Assembly (NCBI GenBank): GCA_013146195.2
Contig: CM028379.1
Span: 57,485,693 to 57,549,692, forward strand
Direction: 5' to 3'
From: Codonopsis lanceolata
Taxonomy: Eukaryota; Streptophyta; Magnoliopsida; Asterales; Campanulaceae
Length of the DNA stretch: 64,000 bases
Under the pieces are notes generated by a model. The model had not been told where the DNA came from. It did not search any database and saw only the letters and a program-made list of their open reading frames with translations. Below, in pieces: positions 1 to 12,045 of the stretch. Positions within the stretch are counted from its first letter, which is position 1. Every line of letters starts with the position of its first letter. Made by a program: the position numbers and the translations under genes.

Positions 1-15
1 TGAGAAACAACAACA
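1..15 (-). repeat. Possible start of copia-1 3' LTR
   Basis: On the minus strand these bases begin TGTTGTTG, close to the start of the 5' LTR (TGTTGTTTTTC, ending at 13318). They are preceded at 16-30 by an A/G-rich tract that could serve as the polypurine tract. Only 15 bases are in the window, so this is a tentative boundary. Confidence 0.35.
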
Positions 16-357
16 TCTTCCTATTTGCATCTGGTCATCATTACTTACAAGTGAGGGCTATGAAGGCTTATAAATAGATAATAGCATATCAGAAATGAAT
101 TAAGTTTTATAACAACAGACATGCCTCTATCAATAAGAACACCTTAAATGTAACAGCTAATCTAAGTGCTTACAACAAAAGAGATTTAAAGAACAAGCAC
201 AAAAGAATTAGAGTAAATAGTTTGAATAAATTTAAACTAGAAGTTTAAATTCCAAGCATATATATAAATTTAAAGAACATGAAATTTAAACAGAAGACAT
301 TTTTGAAAAGTAGGTACTTCTGTATTTCAAACAAAAAGTTTAATATTTATAGAGTTT

Positions 358-3215
358 TTAAAAAATGGATAGATACAAAATATAAGGATATGAATGATAC
401 AAGTTACCATGACCTTTTTCTTTTCCTTTGTCTGCTCTGTCAGCTGCTTCCCTTTCTCGGCGTAGACGCTCGAGTTCTTCAACTCGTTTGGTGTACTTTT
501 CATCAACAGAGTTCTGTTGTCTGACGAAACGAGAACGGTAGTCAAGTTCTTCTCGTAGCCTGTTGTTCTTGTCCATCAGAACTCGGTTCATAGACCGCAA
601 TTGTCTCTCCTCCGTGATGGCCAGATCACGTTCGCGCTTAGCTGCTATCCGATCATGTGCCGCTTCATGAGCTTGATCGTTGAGTTTTAGGACAAGAGGG
701 CGGCTGCGACCAAGTTGGGAGGTAATGCTGTGAAAGAACTGGAAGAAGAGAGTGAAGCAGAGGCGAACACACTCGTTGCGTTGAGCTTCCATGTTGATCT
801 TAAGGTCTGTAGACTCGTGTCTGACCTCTCCAAATCTAGTCCAGACATCCTCTTGAAAGTGGCGGAGGATGTTGGCATTCCTGGCAGCAATCTTGGATGA
901 CTCTATTGTGATCTCAGCAGCAGCAGTGGAGATACTTGTTAACTCTCCAAGTGTGTTGTAGATGGCATCCAATCTGCTTATAATATCTTTGTTGGCCAGG
1001 TTGGGTGGAGAAGGGTCAAGGTCTACATGGACTGGCTCATCAGCAGTAGACGAGGTGTTGACATAGACATCAACAACAACAGTAGGACGAGATGGATGCT
1101 GGAGGGGTGGAATGGTTGAAGTGGAAGTTGAGGAGGAATCGGGCGTTGGGAACATGTGGGTAGATAAGGAGGAATCAGGTAGAGGTGGTGAAGAAGGAGG
1201 GGTTGGGGGAATTTCAATATCTGTGTCCGAATGATCACAGATATTGGAAGAGTTAGGGATTGGGTCGTTGGAGAACCAGAAGGAAGGAGAGGGATAGAAA
1301 TGGTCTTCTAGTCTTGATGGTTTAGGTTCTGGTGAAGGGGGAGCAGGCTTGGGAAAGAGGTCTGCTATGGAGGAAAGTTCAAAGATGAGCTTTGTAGCAG
1401 AGGAGGATAGAATGGGAGGATACCATGGGGTTAGGATATAGGAGATGGGTGAGTTTCATTCGGATGGTGAAGTGATATTGGATGAAGAAGGGTTCTGTTG
1501 GGTAGGAATTGGTGATGATGGAGTGGTTGGGTTTGGTGAGTAGTTGAAGGGAGAAGGAGGTGTGTGGATAGGAGATTGGGTATGCTCCTCTTGAGGAATA
1601 GAGTTCTCAAGAATGATAGGCTCCTCTAGTGGGTTTGGCCCCTCCTGAGTAGATGACTCAGTAGGAATGTTTGAAGATAGGGTAGAAGGAGGGTTGCCAG
1701 CAGACTTCCTTTTTTACCTCAACAGCTGGATAGGAGATCCAGAAGCTTCATCGACAGAGATGATAGGGATTGCTGGTGGCTTGGTTGGGAGGTCTTTACA
1801 CAAACGCCTACGTTTGGGCTTAGGTAAGGGTAGGTTAGGAGAGGGTTTACGTTTGGGGGTTTGGGCTGGCTTAGGAGAAGATGGTTTTGTTTGAGGCTTG
1901 GATGAGGTGGAGGTTTGTCCAGCAACAGAGGATGAGCTGCCAGCAGACTTTGCACCACGTATGCTGGCCTTTAGTTCCGTTCTAATCCATGCTGCCTGAA
2001 GCTCTTCAATTTTAGCTTCCTGCCTTACGTTGTCTGTTTCTTTGGTTTTGTCTACGAGCTCAGCTTCATCTGGCGAAAAACCAGTCTCCTTCCTGGTTTT
2101 AGAAACCTTGAAGTGCTTTTTAATGTGCTCAGACTCAGTTGCCAGCTACCTTGCTTCCTCAAGAATATCCCTGGCAAGAGAAGTGCCAGTGGGATTGTTT
2201 GTTTGCTCCTTAGCTGCTTTCCTGGAAGCACGAGTTGCTTCCCTGGAAACATCATATGTGTCCATGTTGAAGCGCCTTATAATCATGGGTGTGGGTTGGG
2301 CAACCATTTTTGGAGAAATGTTGGAGAGCCCTCTTTGTTGCCTCCGCTTGTTCTCATATTCAAAGTATTTGGTGAAGAAGGCAGCAGTCAGATTCTTGTC
2401 CTTCGTCACCTTCTTCAGCTCCTCCGGCTCAACAGTAGAGTTGATCTCTGGAATATCCCTTAGTAGGGTGTTGATAAATCGGAAAAAAGGCCGCTTGTGG
2501 TAGGGGCTAGCCTTGACAGTAGAGATGTACTCTCGGAGATCTTTGTAAATGAGGACACCATAGTTTAGGTGGATCCTCTGGTGGATGGCGCTGCAAATAT
2601 TGAGTTGTTGAGAGATGAGGACATCATGAGAGCCATTCTTGAAGTGGAACGACTTATCCAGCAGGTGGCTCGAACAATAGACGTCTAAGGGAAAGACATT
2701 TATGAGCATTTTGCCTTGGGGTTCCCTTGGGGTACCTGCCCCTCTCATTGCTTCCCAGGTTGTAGCAGCCTCAACATTAGATAGCTCACTGTTTCCGCCG
2801 TAGTGGACCCCAATCACTTTGGAAATGACCTTTGCTGTGAGGGTGAAAGGGTGACCACGAATCCATCCTCGTATAGAAGAGGGAGCTTTGGCGTCGATCT
2901 CCATCCTCTGGTAGAATTCCTCAGCAAGAAGGTTGCTGTAGTTAGTGTCATGGAGAGTAAAAAGAGGGAGAATCCCTGACGCATCCATGTCTTCGCACAT
3001 CTTTGCTCCGAATGCAAATGTGCGCACTGTGTCCAACTCAATGCACATCCCATGAAGATAAGTGTTGGAAGGTAGTTCCTAGATGATGTCATGAGGGTGT
3101 GGATAGAGAGGGGAAACCTAGGAAGGTTGATAGAGGGAGATGGGTGAATAACTTCCTCACGATCTGTAACCTTCCTTTTGTTTTTGCTGGAGCTAGATTG
3201 AGCAATTGATTTCAC
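358..3215 (-). pseudogene. Env-like third ORF of copia-1 (plant putative transposon protein type), broken
   Basis: Three minus-strand segments follow each other: 3215-2814, 3048-2146 (300 residues, the best preserved) and 1155-358 (265 residues). The 300-residue part resembles the 'putative plant transposon protein' or envelope-like domain found behind pol in Sirevirus elements. The last segment begins with a Ser/Pro/Thr-rich stretch and ends in a charged, Glu/Arg-rich region likely to form a coiled coil (near residues 165-245). Between 2145 and 1156 the frame is lost and the DNA encodes Pro/Ser-rich fragments. Frameshifts near 3000 and 2100 show it is not functional. I see no clear membrane segment, so 'envelope' is a name by position only. 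Confidence 0.6.
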
Positions 3216-3969
3216 CTACAAAAACAGTTCAAAAATTAGGGTTTTTTCCCTTGACAGAATAGACAATCAAAAGATTTCATTTTTGACCAAAATATATTTA
3301 TTTTTATTTTTTTAAAAAATTAAAACCCTTGAATGTTTTGAGTGTAGATTTACAGAGAAACAACAATTGATAAATCCCGAAGAAATAAATAATTTAAGCA
3401 CAGAGATAACCAAAGGTTTCAAGGTTTTTCGAAAATACATCAATGACAAAAAACATAAGGTTACGCAAAGCGTCCTTTCAAATTCCTCAAAAAGACAACT
3501 CAAATCAAGTAGCAATAAATCGAACGAGAAATGTCTAAAGGACATATGAAATGCTTACCATTGTTTCTGAAACAAAGAAGAGGCGAAACTCAAGAAAGAA
3601 ATATGGAAGCAGTTGCAGAGAAATAATAAAGGGTTAGAGTAGAGAGAGAAATAAAGAGTGAGAGGGTTTGAGAAAGTTTCAAAATGGCGGTTCAAAGTTT
3701 ATTTAAAGAAGAAGAAAAGTCACTTTATTGAAAATTGCTTGGATGATTGACATGTGTCTTTCATAAAGCTTTGAACTTTAGATATTTTGAAAGTTATCAG
3801 CGAAAAGTGAACTTTGACCCTTTTAGTTTTAAAAAAAAACTTTACCCTCTTAATAAACTTTTAAATGAAATACTAACCCGGATTTAACGCTTTTGAGCTT
3901 AAATACACAACATAGTTAGTAACAATTAAAGTCTACTGGCATGAAACAACTGTAAACTTAAAAATAAAC
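3216..3969. other. Non-coding spacer of copia-1 between pol and the third ORF
   Basis: This AT-rich 754-bp stretch lies between the stop of the RNase H region and the first Met of the env-like ORF. No ORF of substance runs through it on either strand. A spacer here is normal in three-ORF copia elements, where the third ORF is probably expressed from a spliced RNA. I see no convincing splice signals. Confidence 0.5.
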
Positions 3970-5775
3970 TTAAGCTGTAGGATCGATCATACCAAGATTT
4001 CTCCTTAAATACGTAAACCTGGTAGCATCCAGTGGCTTGGTGAGTATGTCAGTCAATTGATGCCCAGTTGGAACATATTCCAAACAGATGCTACCTTTTT
4101 CCACATGATCTTTGAGGAAATGATAACAGATATCAATGTGCTTTGCTTTTGAATGCATCACTGGATTCTTTAAGACAGAAATTGTAGAAGTGTTATCACA
4201 CATGATTGGACAATTTGCAGTCTTGATGTTGTAGTCCACAAGTTGTTGCTTCATCCAAAGTAGTTGAGAGCAACAGTTGCTGGCAGCAACGTATTCTGCC
4301 ACTATGGTTGAATTTGTAATTGAACCTTGCTTCTTACATGACCACGAGACAAGTCTATTTCTAAGAAATTGACAAGTCTCACTGGTGCTTCTTCTGCTCA
4401 CTTTGCAGGTTGCATAGTCTGCACCTGAGTATTTAAGTAGATCAAAGTTGTTCCTTCTTGTATACCAGATACCCAGACCTATACTTGTAGTTGTTGAGAC
4501 ATATCTGATGATACGTTTAGCAGCAAGAAAATGTGATTCCCTTGGATCTACCTAAAATCTAGCACAAACACAAACAACAAACATTATATCAGGTCTACTG
4601 GCAGTAAGGTAAAGAAGTGAACCTATAATTCCTCGGTACTTGGTCACATTCTCTTGCTTTCCCTTCTCATCTTTGTTAAGATGGCAGTCAGTAGACATTG
4701 GTGTCTCGAATCCTTTAGCTAAATCAAGACCAAATTTCTTGATAAATTCCTTTGCATATTTGGTTTGGCTTTTGAAGATCCCATCTGAAGTTTGTTGAAT
4801 CTGAAGTCCTAGAAAGTGGGTGAGCTCTCCCATCATGCTCATCTCGAACTTGCTTTGCATCAACTTCTCGAATCTTTTGCACATGCTTTGATTTGTAGAT
4901 CCAAAGAAGATGTCATCCACATAAATTTGTACGAGCAGGGAACGACCTTTGTGCTTGAGGATAAATAGAGTTGTGTCTATTTTTCATCTCACGAATCCTT
5001 GTTCAATTAAGAACTTGGATATAGTTTCATACCAAGCTATGAGAGCTTGTTTGAGGTTGTAGAGTACTTTCTTGAGTCGATATACGTGATCCTCTTTGTC
5101 TTGGATAATAAAACCTGGAGGTTGTTCAACGTATACAGTTTCTTGAAGATCACCATTGAGAAAGGCACTCTTCACATCCATCTGATATACTTTGAAGTCC
5201 ATGAATGACACATAAGCTAGAAAGATCTGTTTGATTGCCTCTAATCTAGCAACATGAGCAAATGTTTCATCGAAGTCAATTCTTTTTTCCTATCGGTAGC
5301 CTTAAGCAACAAGTCTAGCTTTGTTCCTGGTGACATTTCTGTCTTCATCACTCTTGTTTCTGAATACCCATTTAGTACCTATGACTGGATGACCATTAGG
5401 CCTTTGAACTAAGCTCCACACTTTGTATCTTTCGAACTGGTTTAGCTCTTCTTGCATAGCTTCAATCCAGTAGTGGTCTTCAATAGCTTCATCAATCTTC
5501 TTTGGCTCGATTTCAGATACGAATGCAAAAGCAAACATCGTCTCATTTCGAATACTTCTTCTCGTACGAACTCGTGTGTTGGGATCACCAATTATTTGAA
5601 AGATGTGGTGATCTCTTGATTCAATAATAGCTGGAGGGAGATCACTTTTGGTAAGATCTTCATTTAAGAATTCTGGAGTAGGAAGAGAAGATGATTCACC
5701 AAAATCAGGTTCAGAAGAGATAGGATCTTCGAGACCTTCATTTTCTGGTGAACAAGAAGGATGAGAGATCTGCAA
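3970..5775 (-). pseudogene. copia-1 pol: reverse transcriptase and RNase H, broken
   Basis: Minus-strand pieces 5775-5302, 5211-4984, 4920-4552 and 4401-3970 line up as one copia RT/RNase H. Visible landmarks are the RT entry motif GTKWVFRNK, the palm stretch with DVKSAFLNGDL, the catalytic YVDD at about 4912-4925, the LTASRPDIMF segment, and the RNase H part with VAEYVAASNC and the terminal DILTKPLDATRF. Stops and frameshifts separate the pieces at about 5290, 4980 and 4550. The function in an intact element would be reverse transcription of the genomic RNA inside the virus-like particle. Confidence 0.85.
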
Positions 5776-6904
5776 AGGTGTTTGAGGTAAAACATAAGAT
5801 ATGGGTTTTGGATCATAGAAAGAGGAGGCACCAGCAGAGTTGAAGTGTGTTGGTACTGGGTTCTAAGAATATGAAGAAGCTGCAGTTGGAGGATTTTGAG
5901 GAGGTGGAGAAGTAGAAGTTTGGTTTGTACCTGTCTCAACATCATCAGAATCATCAGCAACATTTGGAGCCACTCGTGGTTCTAATAAATCATATTCATC
6001 AAAAGTAACATGCACATATTCTAAAATTTTCAAAGATGTTTTGTTAAATATGTGAAATACTTTTGAATGATTGGAATAGCCCAGAAAAATTCCTTCGTCT
6101 GATTTTGAACCAAATTTGCCTTTATATTCTTTACCATTATAAAAAATAAAACATTTATAACCGAAGATTTTGAAAAATCCTACATTTGGGGATCTTCCTC
6201 TCCATATTTCATATGTAGTTTTATTATGAAACTTGTTTACCAGGGATCAATTTTGGGTAAAGCAAACAGAGTTGACGGCTTCTGCCCAGAAGTATTTCAG
6301 AAGTTTATCTTCTGCCAGCATAGTTCTTGCTGCTTCAATAAGTGTTCTGTTATTTCATTCAGCTACACCATTTTGTTGAGGAGTCCCGACAGTAGAGAAG
6401 TTGGGGCCGATCCCGTGGTCATCACAATATCTTTCAACACCGTTGTTTTTGAATTCAGTGCCGTTGTCTGATCTGATGTCACTTATGTTTTCAAGCTTTT
6501 GAGTTTGAAGTCTTCTGAATAGGGCATTGACCAGATCATATGTCTCATCTTTTGATGTCATTGTTTCGATCCAAGTGAATCGAGAGTAGTTATCAACTAC
6601 TACAAGTGTGTACTTGTCTCCAGAGATACTGATAGTAGTGATTGGTCCAAAGAAATCCATGTGCAGAAGTTGAAAAGGTCTAGAAGTTGACATAATGGGC
6701 TTGCTCTTGAAGGAAGACTTGGAAAGTTTTTCTAATTGACAAGTTTTACAACTTCTGTCATGGTTAGTAGACACCGTAGGTAGACCTTGACAAGCTCATC
6801 TTTGGAGAGCTTGGAGAGATACTTGAAGTTGAGGTGGATGAGACGCTTGTGCCAAAGCCAACTATTGTCACGTATGTTGTTAGCAACCATGCAAAGGTTT
6901 GAAG
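5776..6904 (-). pseudogene. copia-1 pol: integrase (rve) with end of pre-integrase domain, broken
   Basis: The segment 6774-6355 carries the CKTCQ end of the zinc-binding domain and the full retroviral-type integrase core. The three catalytic acidic residues are present in DFFG, SDNGTEF and the E of PQQNGVAE. Just after that E the frame meets a TGA, and another stop follows within the next 100 bases, so the C-terminal third is only a relic. The HKRLIH motif of the pre-integrase domain can be read near 6840, on the integrase side of the solo LTR insertion. 5963-5664 gives only low-complexity translations. Confidence 0.8.
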
Positions 6905-9339
6905 TGTAATATACCCAAATTTTTTAATAAAAATATTTATTATATTATTAATTTTGTAAATTGTTTTGGGCTAACCTTAGTATATTTTGGGCCTATTTTG
7001 TTTGGGCTGTACATTTCCAAAATTGGGCCATTAATACTTCTATTTGTTTGGGCTTCTACCTGGTTAGTAATGAGCTCTTTTGATTTGGGCTTGATCCATT
7101 ATTTAGTAGTTAGTGTTATTTAGCAATTAAAATAGTGTAAGTGGATGTTTAAAAAAAATAAAAGAAAAATAAAACCAATGAAGAGATTCAGTCATGACGG
7201 GAGGTGTATCGACGAATGGGGAACGGTGAAGACAAATCGGCAAAGGAGCCGATGGCTTCTCTCTTGTTGAAATAAAAGGGGTGAGAGATGTAGAGCATCA
7301 CTTTCCAAAAAATAAAAATAAAAACCAAGCTTAGAGAGAGAGAGAGAGAGCGAGTTAATTGGAGTAAGGGATTTCCCAAAGGGAGGACGAACAAGAGACG
7401 ACAACAAAGGAAGGCAAGCCCGACGGTTACGACGCAAGGCTGAATCAAGGTAAACACACTCCCTTCTGAATCTGAACGCTTTGGTCTGTTTTTTTTAAAT
7501 TTTCGTTCGGGTTGAATTTCGGAGTTCTTTTGGAATTGGGTTGGATGGTGAGAGAAATTAATCAATATCAAATAATAATTTGAAAACAAGGGAGGGATGG
7601 TGTGTTTTGGGTTGTGTTTGAAAGTGGGTAGTATGTATTTGAAGGGGATAGATGGGGATTGAAATTTTCTCAAATTAAAATATGAAAGTGGTTGTGGACT
7701 TTTGACCATTTTTGATGATTGTATTTGGAGAGGGAAATTGAGGGATGATAAATGGGTTAGATTTGATTTCAATGAGAGAATGATGAACGAACTGTTAAGA
7801 GGGAGTATTTGTCTTTGACGTGTTTTGTGTGTGTGTGTGTGTGTTCGACCAAAAAAAAAAAGAAAGAAAGAAAGAGGAGAACAAACAGAGAAACGAAGAA
7901 GACCGGAGAAAGAAACAAAGAAAAGTGAAGGATGTAGTACAGGAAGAAGAATGGGTTAAGGACTATATATCCATATTTTATATTATAAAAAGGAAAGTCA
8001 ATTTTTTCCCCAAACCAAAGCAGGGAGGGATTTTATATTTTCAGTGACTAAAATTTTCAATTTATTCCCTGTACTTTGTGTTTGCTTATAGAAGTGTTGT
8101 TATAATGTAGAATTGCAGAAACTTACCTACAAGTTTTAACAGTTAGAAATAGACCTTATATAATTATTATAATGTTATATTTAGAGATTGTTAATTATGT
8201 ATTGAATTTTAAAGGTTACTAGAGGGTCCCTAAATCCAAAATTTTATTTTGTATTATGATACTTTAGATTCGGATAAGCACGGATAGCGGTACGTTGTGC
8301 TCAAGTTAACTTTTCGTCGCATCGTTGAGGTAAGAGATTATGCATCGTTTAGGTTATTTGAAATCTTTATTCTTAATTGTTAGGCTTCCGCTATTTCTTT
8401 GGCATTTACCTTTCTTTGAAAACGTGTGCCGACCTTTGGTCGGTATTTGAATTTGAAATCTCGTCGTATCCATTCCTTCGTTATTCTTAATTGTGAATTG
8501 CTTTATGAATCTCACAAATTGTTTAAACTCAATGTGTGATATTTTATTCGGTTATCATTTGTATTTGATTTTATTGAAATTGTAATTATTTTTGAAAAAC
8601 TCTGTTATGATCACTAAGACAAGAAATTTTGAATGACCATTTGGCCTGTTAAGGCGACATTACACCATAGGAACTATGGTGGGGTAATCCAGATATACCA
8701 TTTTGCTTTTGACCCTTTTGGGGTACTTTGATATTTGAGGTTCCTTGGAGCCACCTTTTGTTTGGTCTAAAATAACTGCTTATATGATCATAACACCATC
8801 CGTAGTATTTGAAATTGATCTGATTTTATTCTGGTGAGTTTAATAATTGTTCCTTGATTAATGAATATTTAATCTTGTGGATTTCAGAAAAATAATTCCT
8901 TTGACATCTCCATTTTTGACACTATGTATTGTTTGACTTTTCTTCCGGTCGACTCCTCCTTAGAAACCGGAGGGGTCATATATGAACTTACTTGGCTTTT
9001 GTTCGCTCACCCTTTTCCTACTCCTTTTCTTTTAGGATATAAGTAAAGAATGGAAATATAAAAATTTGGTTCGGTTCGGGTTAATCCAATTGAAGAGAAT
9101 AAAATCTTGTTATGTTATGGACTATTATTTGTAATCGTTAACTGGAATTTGGGAGATTTATTTGGACATATATTTTTATATTGTAAGCAAATTTATTAAG
9201 AGATTTATGTTCGAATATTTGATGTTTACGTGGAAGATACATTAATTACGTTTTGAGTTTTAGAATGATTTTTGAGGTTATTTGTGACGTGGCCATTATG
9301 TGGGCCCTTATAGTTGGGCCTAAATTTTGGGACGTTACA
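6905..9339. mobile_element. Solo LTR of a Ty3/gypsy element nested in copia-1
   Basis: The 2435-bp block starts TGTAATATACCCAAA and ends TTTTGGGACGTTACA, so its ends are imperfect inverted repeats of the TGTAAYRTCCCAAA kind usual for chromovirus-type LTRs. It is flanked by TGAAG (6900-6904) and GGAAG (9340-9344), a 5-bp TSD with one mismatch. Removing it brings the protease and integrase parts of the copia-1 pol together. No gag, pol, primer-binding site or polypurine tract is inside, so it is a solo LTR left by LTR-LTR recombination. A (GA)n run at 7332-7350 and a (GT)n run at 7825-7842 lie within. The predicted 194-residue ORF at 7188-7772 has no recognisable domain. Confidence 0.85.
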
Positions 9340-9725
9340 GGAAGATCTCCTTAGAAAGTTTAAGTCCACGACATAGACGTTTTCTTGTCTATTGCCGGTC
9401 AACAGAGTTGAGCAGGATTCACTATCTTTGATGAGACATTGGTTGGAGGAGAATTGGAAGATAAGACCCTTGTCACATAATTGAGATGTGTTCAGAAGAT
9501 TATGCTTTAAGCCATTCACTAGAAAAACTTTGCTGATAGAGATATTTCCTCTAGTGATTGAGCCATACCCAATTGTCTTCCCTCTTGCATTGTCACCAAA
9601 TATCACCATTGGGCCTTTAGCTTCAGCTATATCTGTAAGTAGACTTCTGTTCCTTGTCATGTGTCTTGAACAACCACTGTCGAGGTACCAGATGTCCTTA
9701 TCTTTGAATCTATAGCCATGAAGTT
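9340..9725 (-). pseudogene. copia-1 protease and start of pre-integrase domain
   Basis: On the minus strand the aspartic protease signature DSGCSRHMT is read at about 9650-9681, followed by the typical GKTIGYGSI and LVNGLKHNLLNTSQLCD stretches that lead into the gag-pre-integrase domain. The reading stops matching copia pol at 9339, exactly where the solo LTR begins. The continuation is found below 6904. Confidence 0.8.
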
Positions 9726-9779
9726 GACCTAAAAAAGTCTAAGAAACAAGGTCCCCTTTATTTTCTTTCTGGTCCTAAG

Positions 9780-11881
9780 GATTAGCAACCTTTTGGGACC
9801 CATACCTGCCTAACCTTGAGAGAACTAGGTCTCTCAGATTTTGGTGTGAACCTTAGCAGGCATTCTGGGACCAGATGGCCTAAACAATTACAAGAATGGC
9901 AAAGGTGAAAGTTCCAAGGAAAACTTTGATATGTTTTTGCTGAAGAGTGCTTGTGACTTTCTTTCTTTCCAACAGCACTCTTGGGTTCAGTGTGCTTGTT
10001 GACAGTAGGCTTGAGAGGTTTCTTGTGAATGTTCCTTGGTCTATTAACAGCAGACCTAGCATTGGCTGATCTGTTGTTAAGAGGCTTAGGAGCATCCACC
10101 AGAACTCCCTTAAGTTTAGTGTCAGCTACTTTGGGAGCCTTGGCCTTTTCATAGACAAACTTGATAGGTACCAGCAGAGATTTCGTTTGTTTAGCGCCAG
10201 TAGACTTTGCCTTAGCAGATCTGCTATCGGTAGACTTAGGTTTCTCTACTGTTCCTTTAACAAGCTTCTCATTATAAGTAACAACTTTGGCTTTCCCTTT
10301 ATGAGCCTTGGATTAAACATATGGGACACTTGTATACCCAAGTCCATGTTTATCCTTGTTACCAAAGGTCTGTTTGGAGAAGGAAAGATCAACAACAGTC
10401 TTGGATGATTTGCCTTCCTCTGTGATAGAAGAGCTTGCTAGGTTGTGCTCATCGTAATAGCCTAAGCCTAATTTGTCTCCACTTGGCTTTTGGCTAGAAA
10501 AGATTCCTTCAAAGGTTTCCTTTGAGCTATTCCAAGAGTCAATGGTCTTTTGCAAGGCTTCTTTTTTCCTGGTTTAGTCCTTTGATGTGCTCAGCTAAGC
10601 ACTCAACTTTGTCACATAGGAATTTGTTTTCTCCTTTTAGCTTGATACTCTCATGTTAACAGCTATTGAGTGTTTGAATCTTAGCTGCCAGCACAGATTT
10701 CTCAGCAGCAAGCTTTTCATAGTTCTTCGCAAGCTTTACATAGGCTACCCTGAAGGTATTGAACTCCTCAAGCATATCTTGGTTATCCTTGAGCAGTTCT
10801 TCCTTATTGAAGTTCTTACAGTTGTTCTTAACCTCTTCACAAGGATGAGGTGAGATTTTGACTTCATGTTCAGAGTCATAGGTGGACTTGATTCTTGAGT
10901 TATTAAACATATATTGGCTTGCTTACAATCGTCCTCGTCCTCTTCTGAATCAGTCTCAAACCATGTAGCGACCTGTTTTTCTTAAATGTCCTTAGCCAAC
11001 ATACCTCTTTGTTTTTGAAATTTCTTATAAGGAGGTTTTTGGTATGCTTCAAATTTTGGCTTAGGACATTTGGAAGCAAAATGACCAGGTTTCCTACAGT
11101 TATAACACATATGCTCATTGTTAGATGAGGCTTCAGCAGTCTTTCTAAAAGGCTGTTGGTGTGTGTCCTTCCTTTCAGATTTTGCAAATTTCTTAAAACG
11201 TTTTACAAACATAGCAAACTGTTCATCAGAAAGAAAATCATTTTCACTGGAGGAAGTGGAGGGTTTGTCATCAACTGGAACGATTTCTTGTACCATGGCT
11301 GGCAAGGAGAGAGTTTTGAACTGCTTGTCCAGCTCTAGAGCTTGACTACGAAGAGTCATTTCGTTCAAATTCTTGGATTCTTTCATGGCGGTAGTCTTAA
11401 CATCCGAAAGAATACTTAGGGAGCCTAGAAATCTCATGTTTATTTCCTTTTTGCCATAAGTTTTACCTAGAGAGAAGCATCTATTAATTAATTCGCTGAA
11501 ATGATCATAGGCTTGTCTCAAGGTTTCCTTAGGATCTTTCTTGAAGGAGTCGAATTGCTGGATGAAGGTGTACTTCCTGTTGTCTCTTGTATCTTGGTCT
11601 CCTTCCAAGTATTCTACGAGAGCTTCCCACATCTCTTTGGCAGATGTACACCAAATCACTTGTTGATAAGTGCTAGTGTCTAGGGAGCTTGTTATTATGT
11701 TTATTGCTTTACTTTCTAGCTCCACTAGCTTCCTTTCGTCCTCTGTACATTCAACTTCTTCTTTAGCAACTTCTGGAGGATTACCGCCAATGCTTGTAAG
11801 AAGATTTGGTTTCATTGGCACGTGACGTCCTTCTAGTACGCACTTCCATAACATGTTATCAATAGCGTTTATATGACGCAT
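9780..11881 (-). pseudogene. copia-1 gag, broken
   Basis: The first part (11881-10982, 299 residues) is a copia gag of the UBN2 type, with TSAKEMWEALVEYLEGD in the middle and a CCHC zinc knuckle CYNCRKPGHFASKC near its C-terminus. A stop at 10982 and frame changes follow. The next recognisable part (10910-10656) is Lys/Glu-rich and probably a coiled coil. The end (10099-9782) carries a second knuckle, CHSCNCLGHLVPEC. Two knuckles flanking a coiled-coil stretch is the Sirevirus gag plan. The start codon at 11881 sits about 150 bp from the primer-binding site, as expected for a leader. Confidence 0.8.
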
Positions 11882-12031
11882 TATCTTATCCTTCCAAACA
11901 TCAAAATGGCCTTCGCCTCAATATTGGGACGTGGTTCGCATTTGACATTGGTAGCATATAATGTGTTTGTGCCATTCAATCTTTATCTCTCAAGAGGTTA
12001 ATCTTGGAAAAACTTGCTTTCGAAGAGTTAA

Positions 12032-12043
12032 GCTCTGATACCA
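12032..12043 (-). other. Primer-binding site of copia-1
   Basis: The minus strand reads TGGTATCAGAGC two bases inside the 5' LTR. This is the usual copia site complementary to the 3' end of initiator Met-tRNA. Confidence 0.85.
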
Positions 12044-12045
12044 AT

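Noticed and set aside
2030..2503. 157-codon plus-strand ORF
   Set aside because: Antisense shadow of the env-like ORF of copia-1.
7188..7772. 194-codon minus-strand ORF
   Set aside because: Lies wholly inside the solo gypsy LTR, has no recognised domain, and is made of low-complexity Ser/Leu/Phe text.
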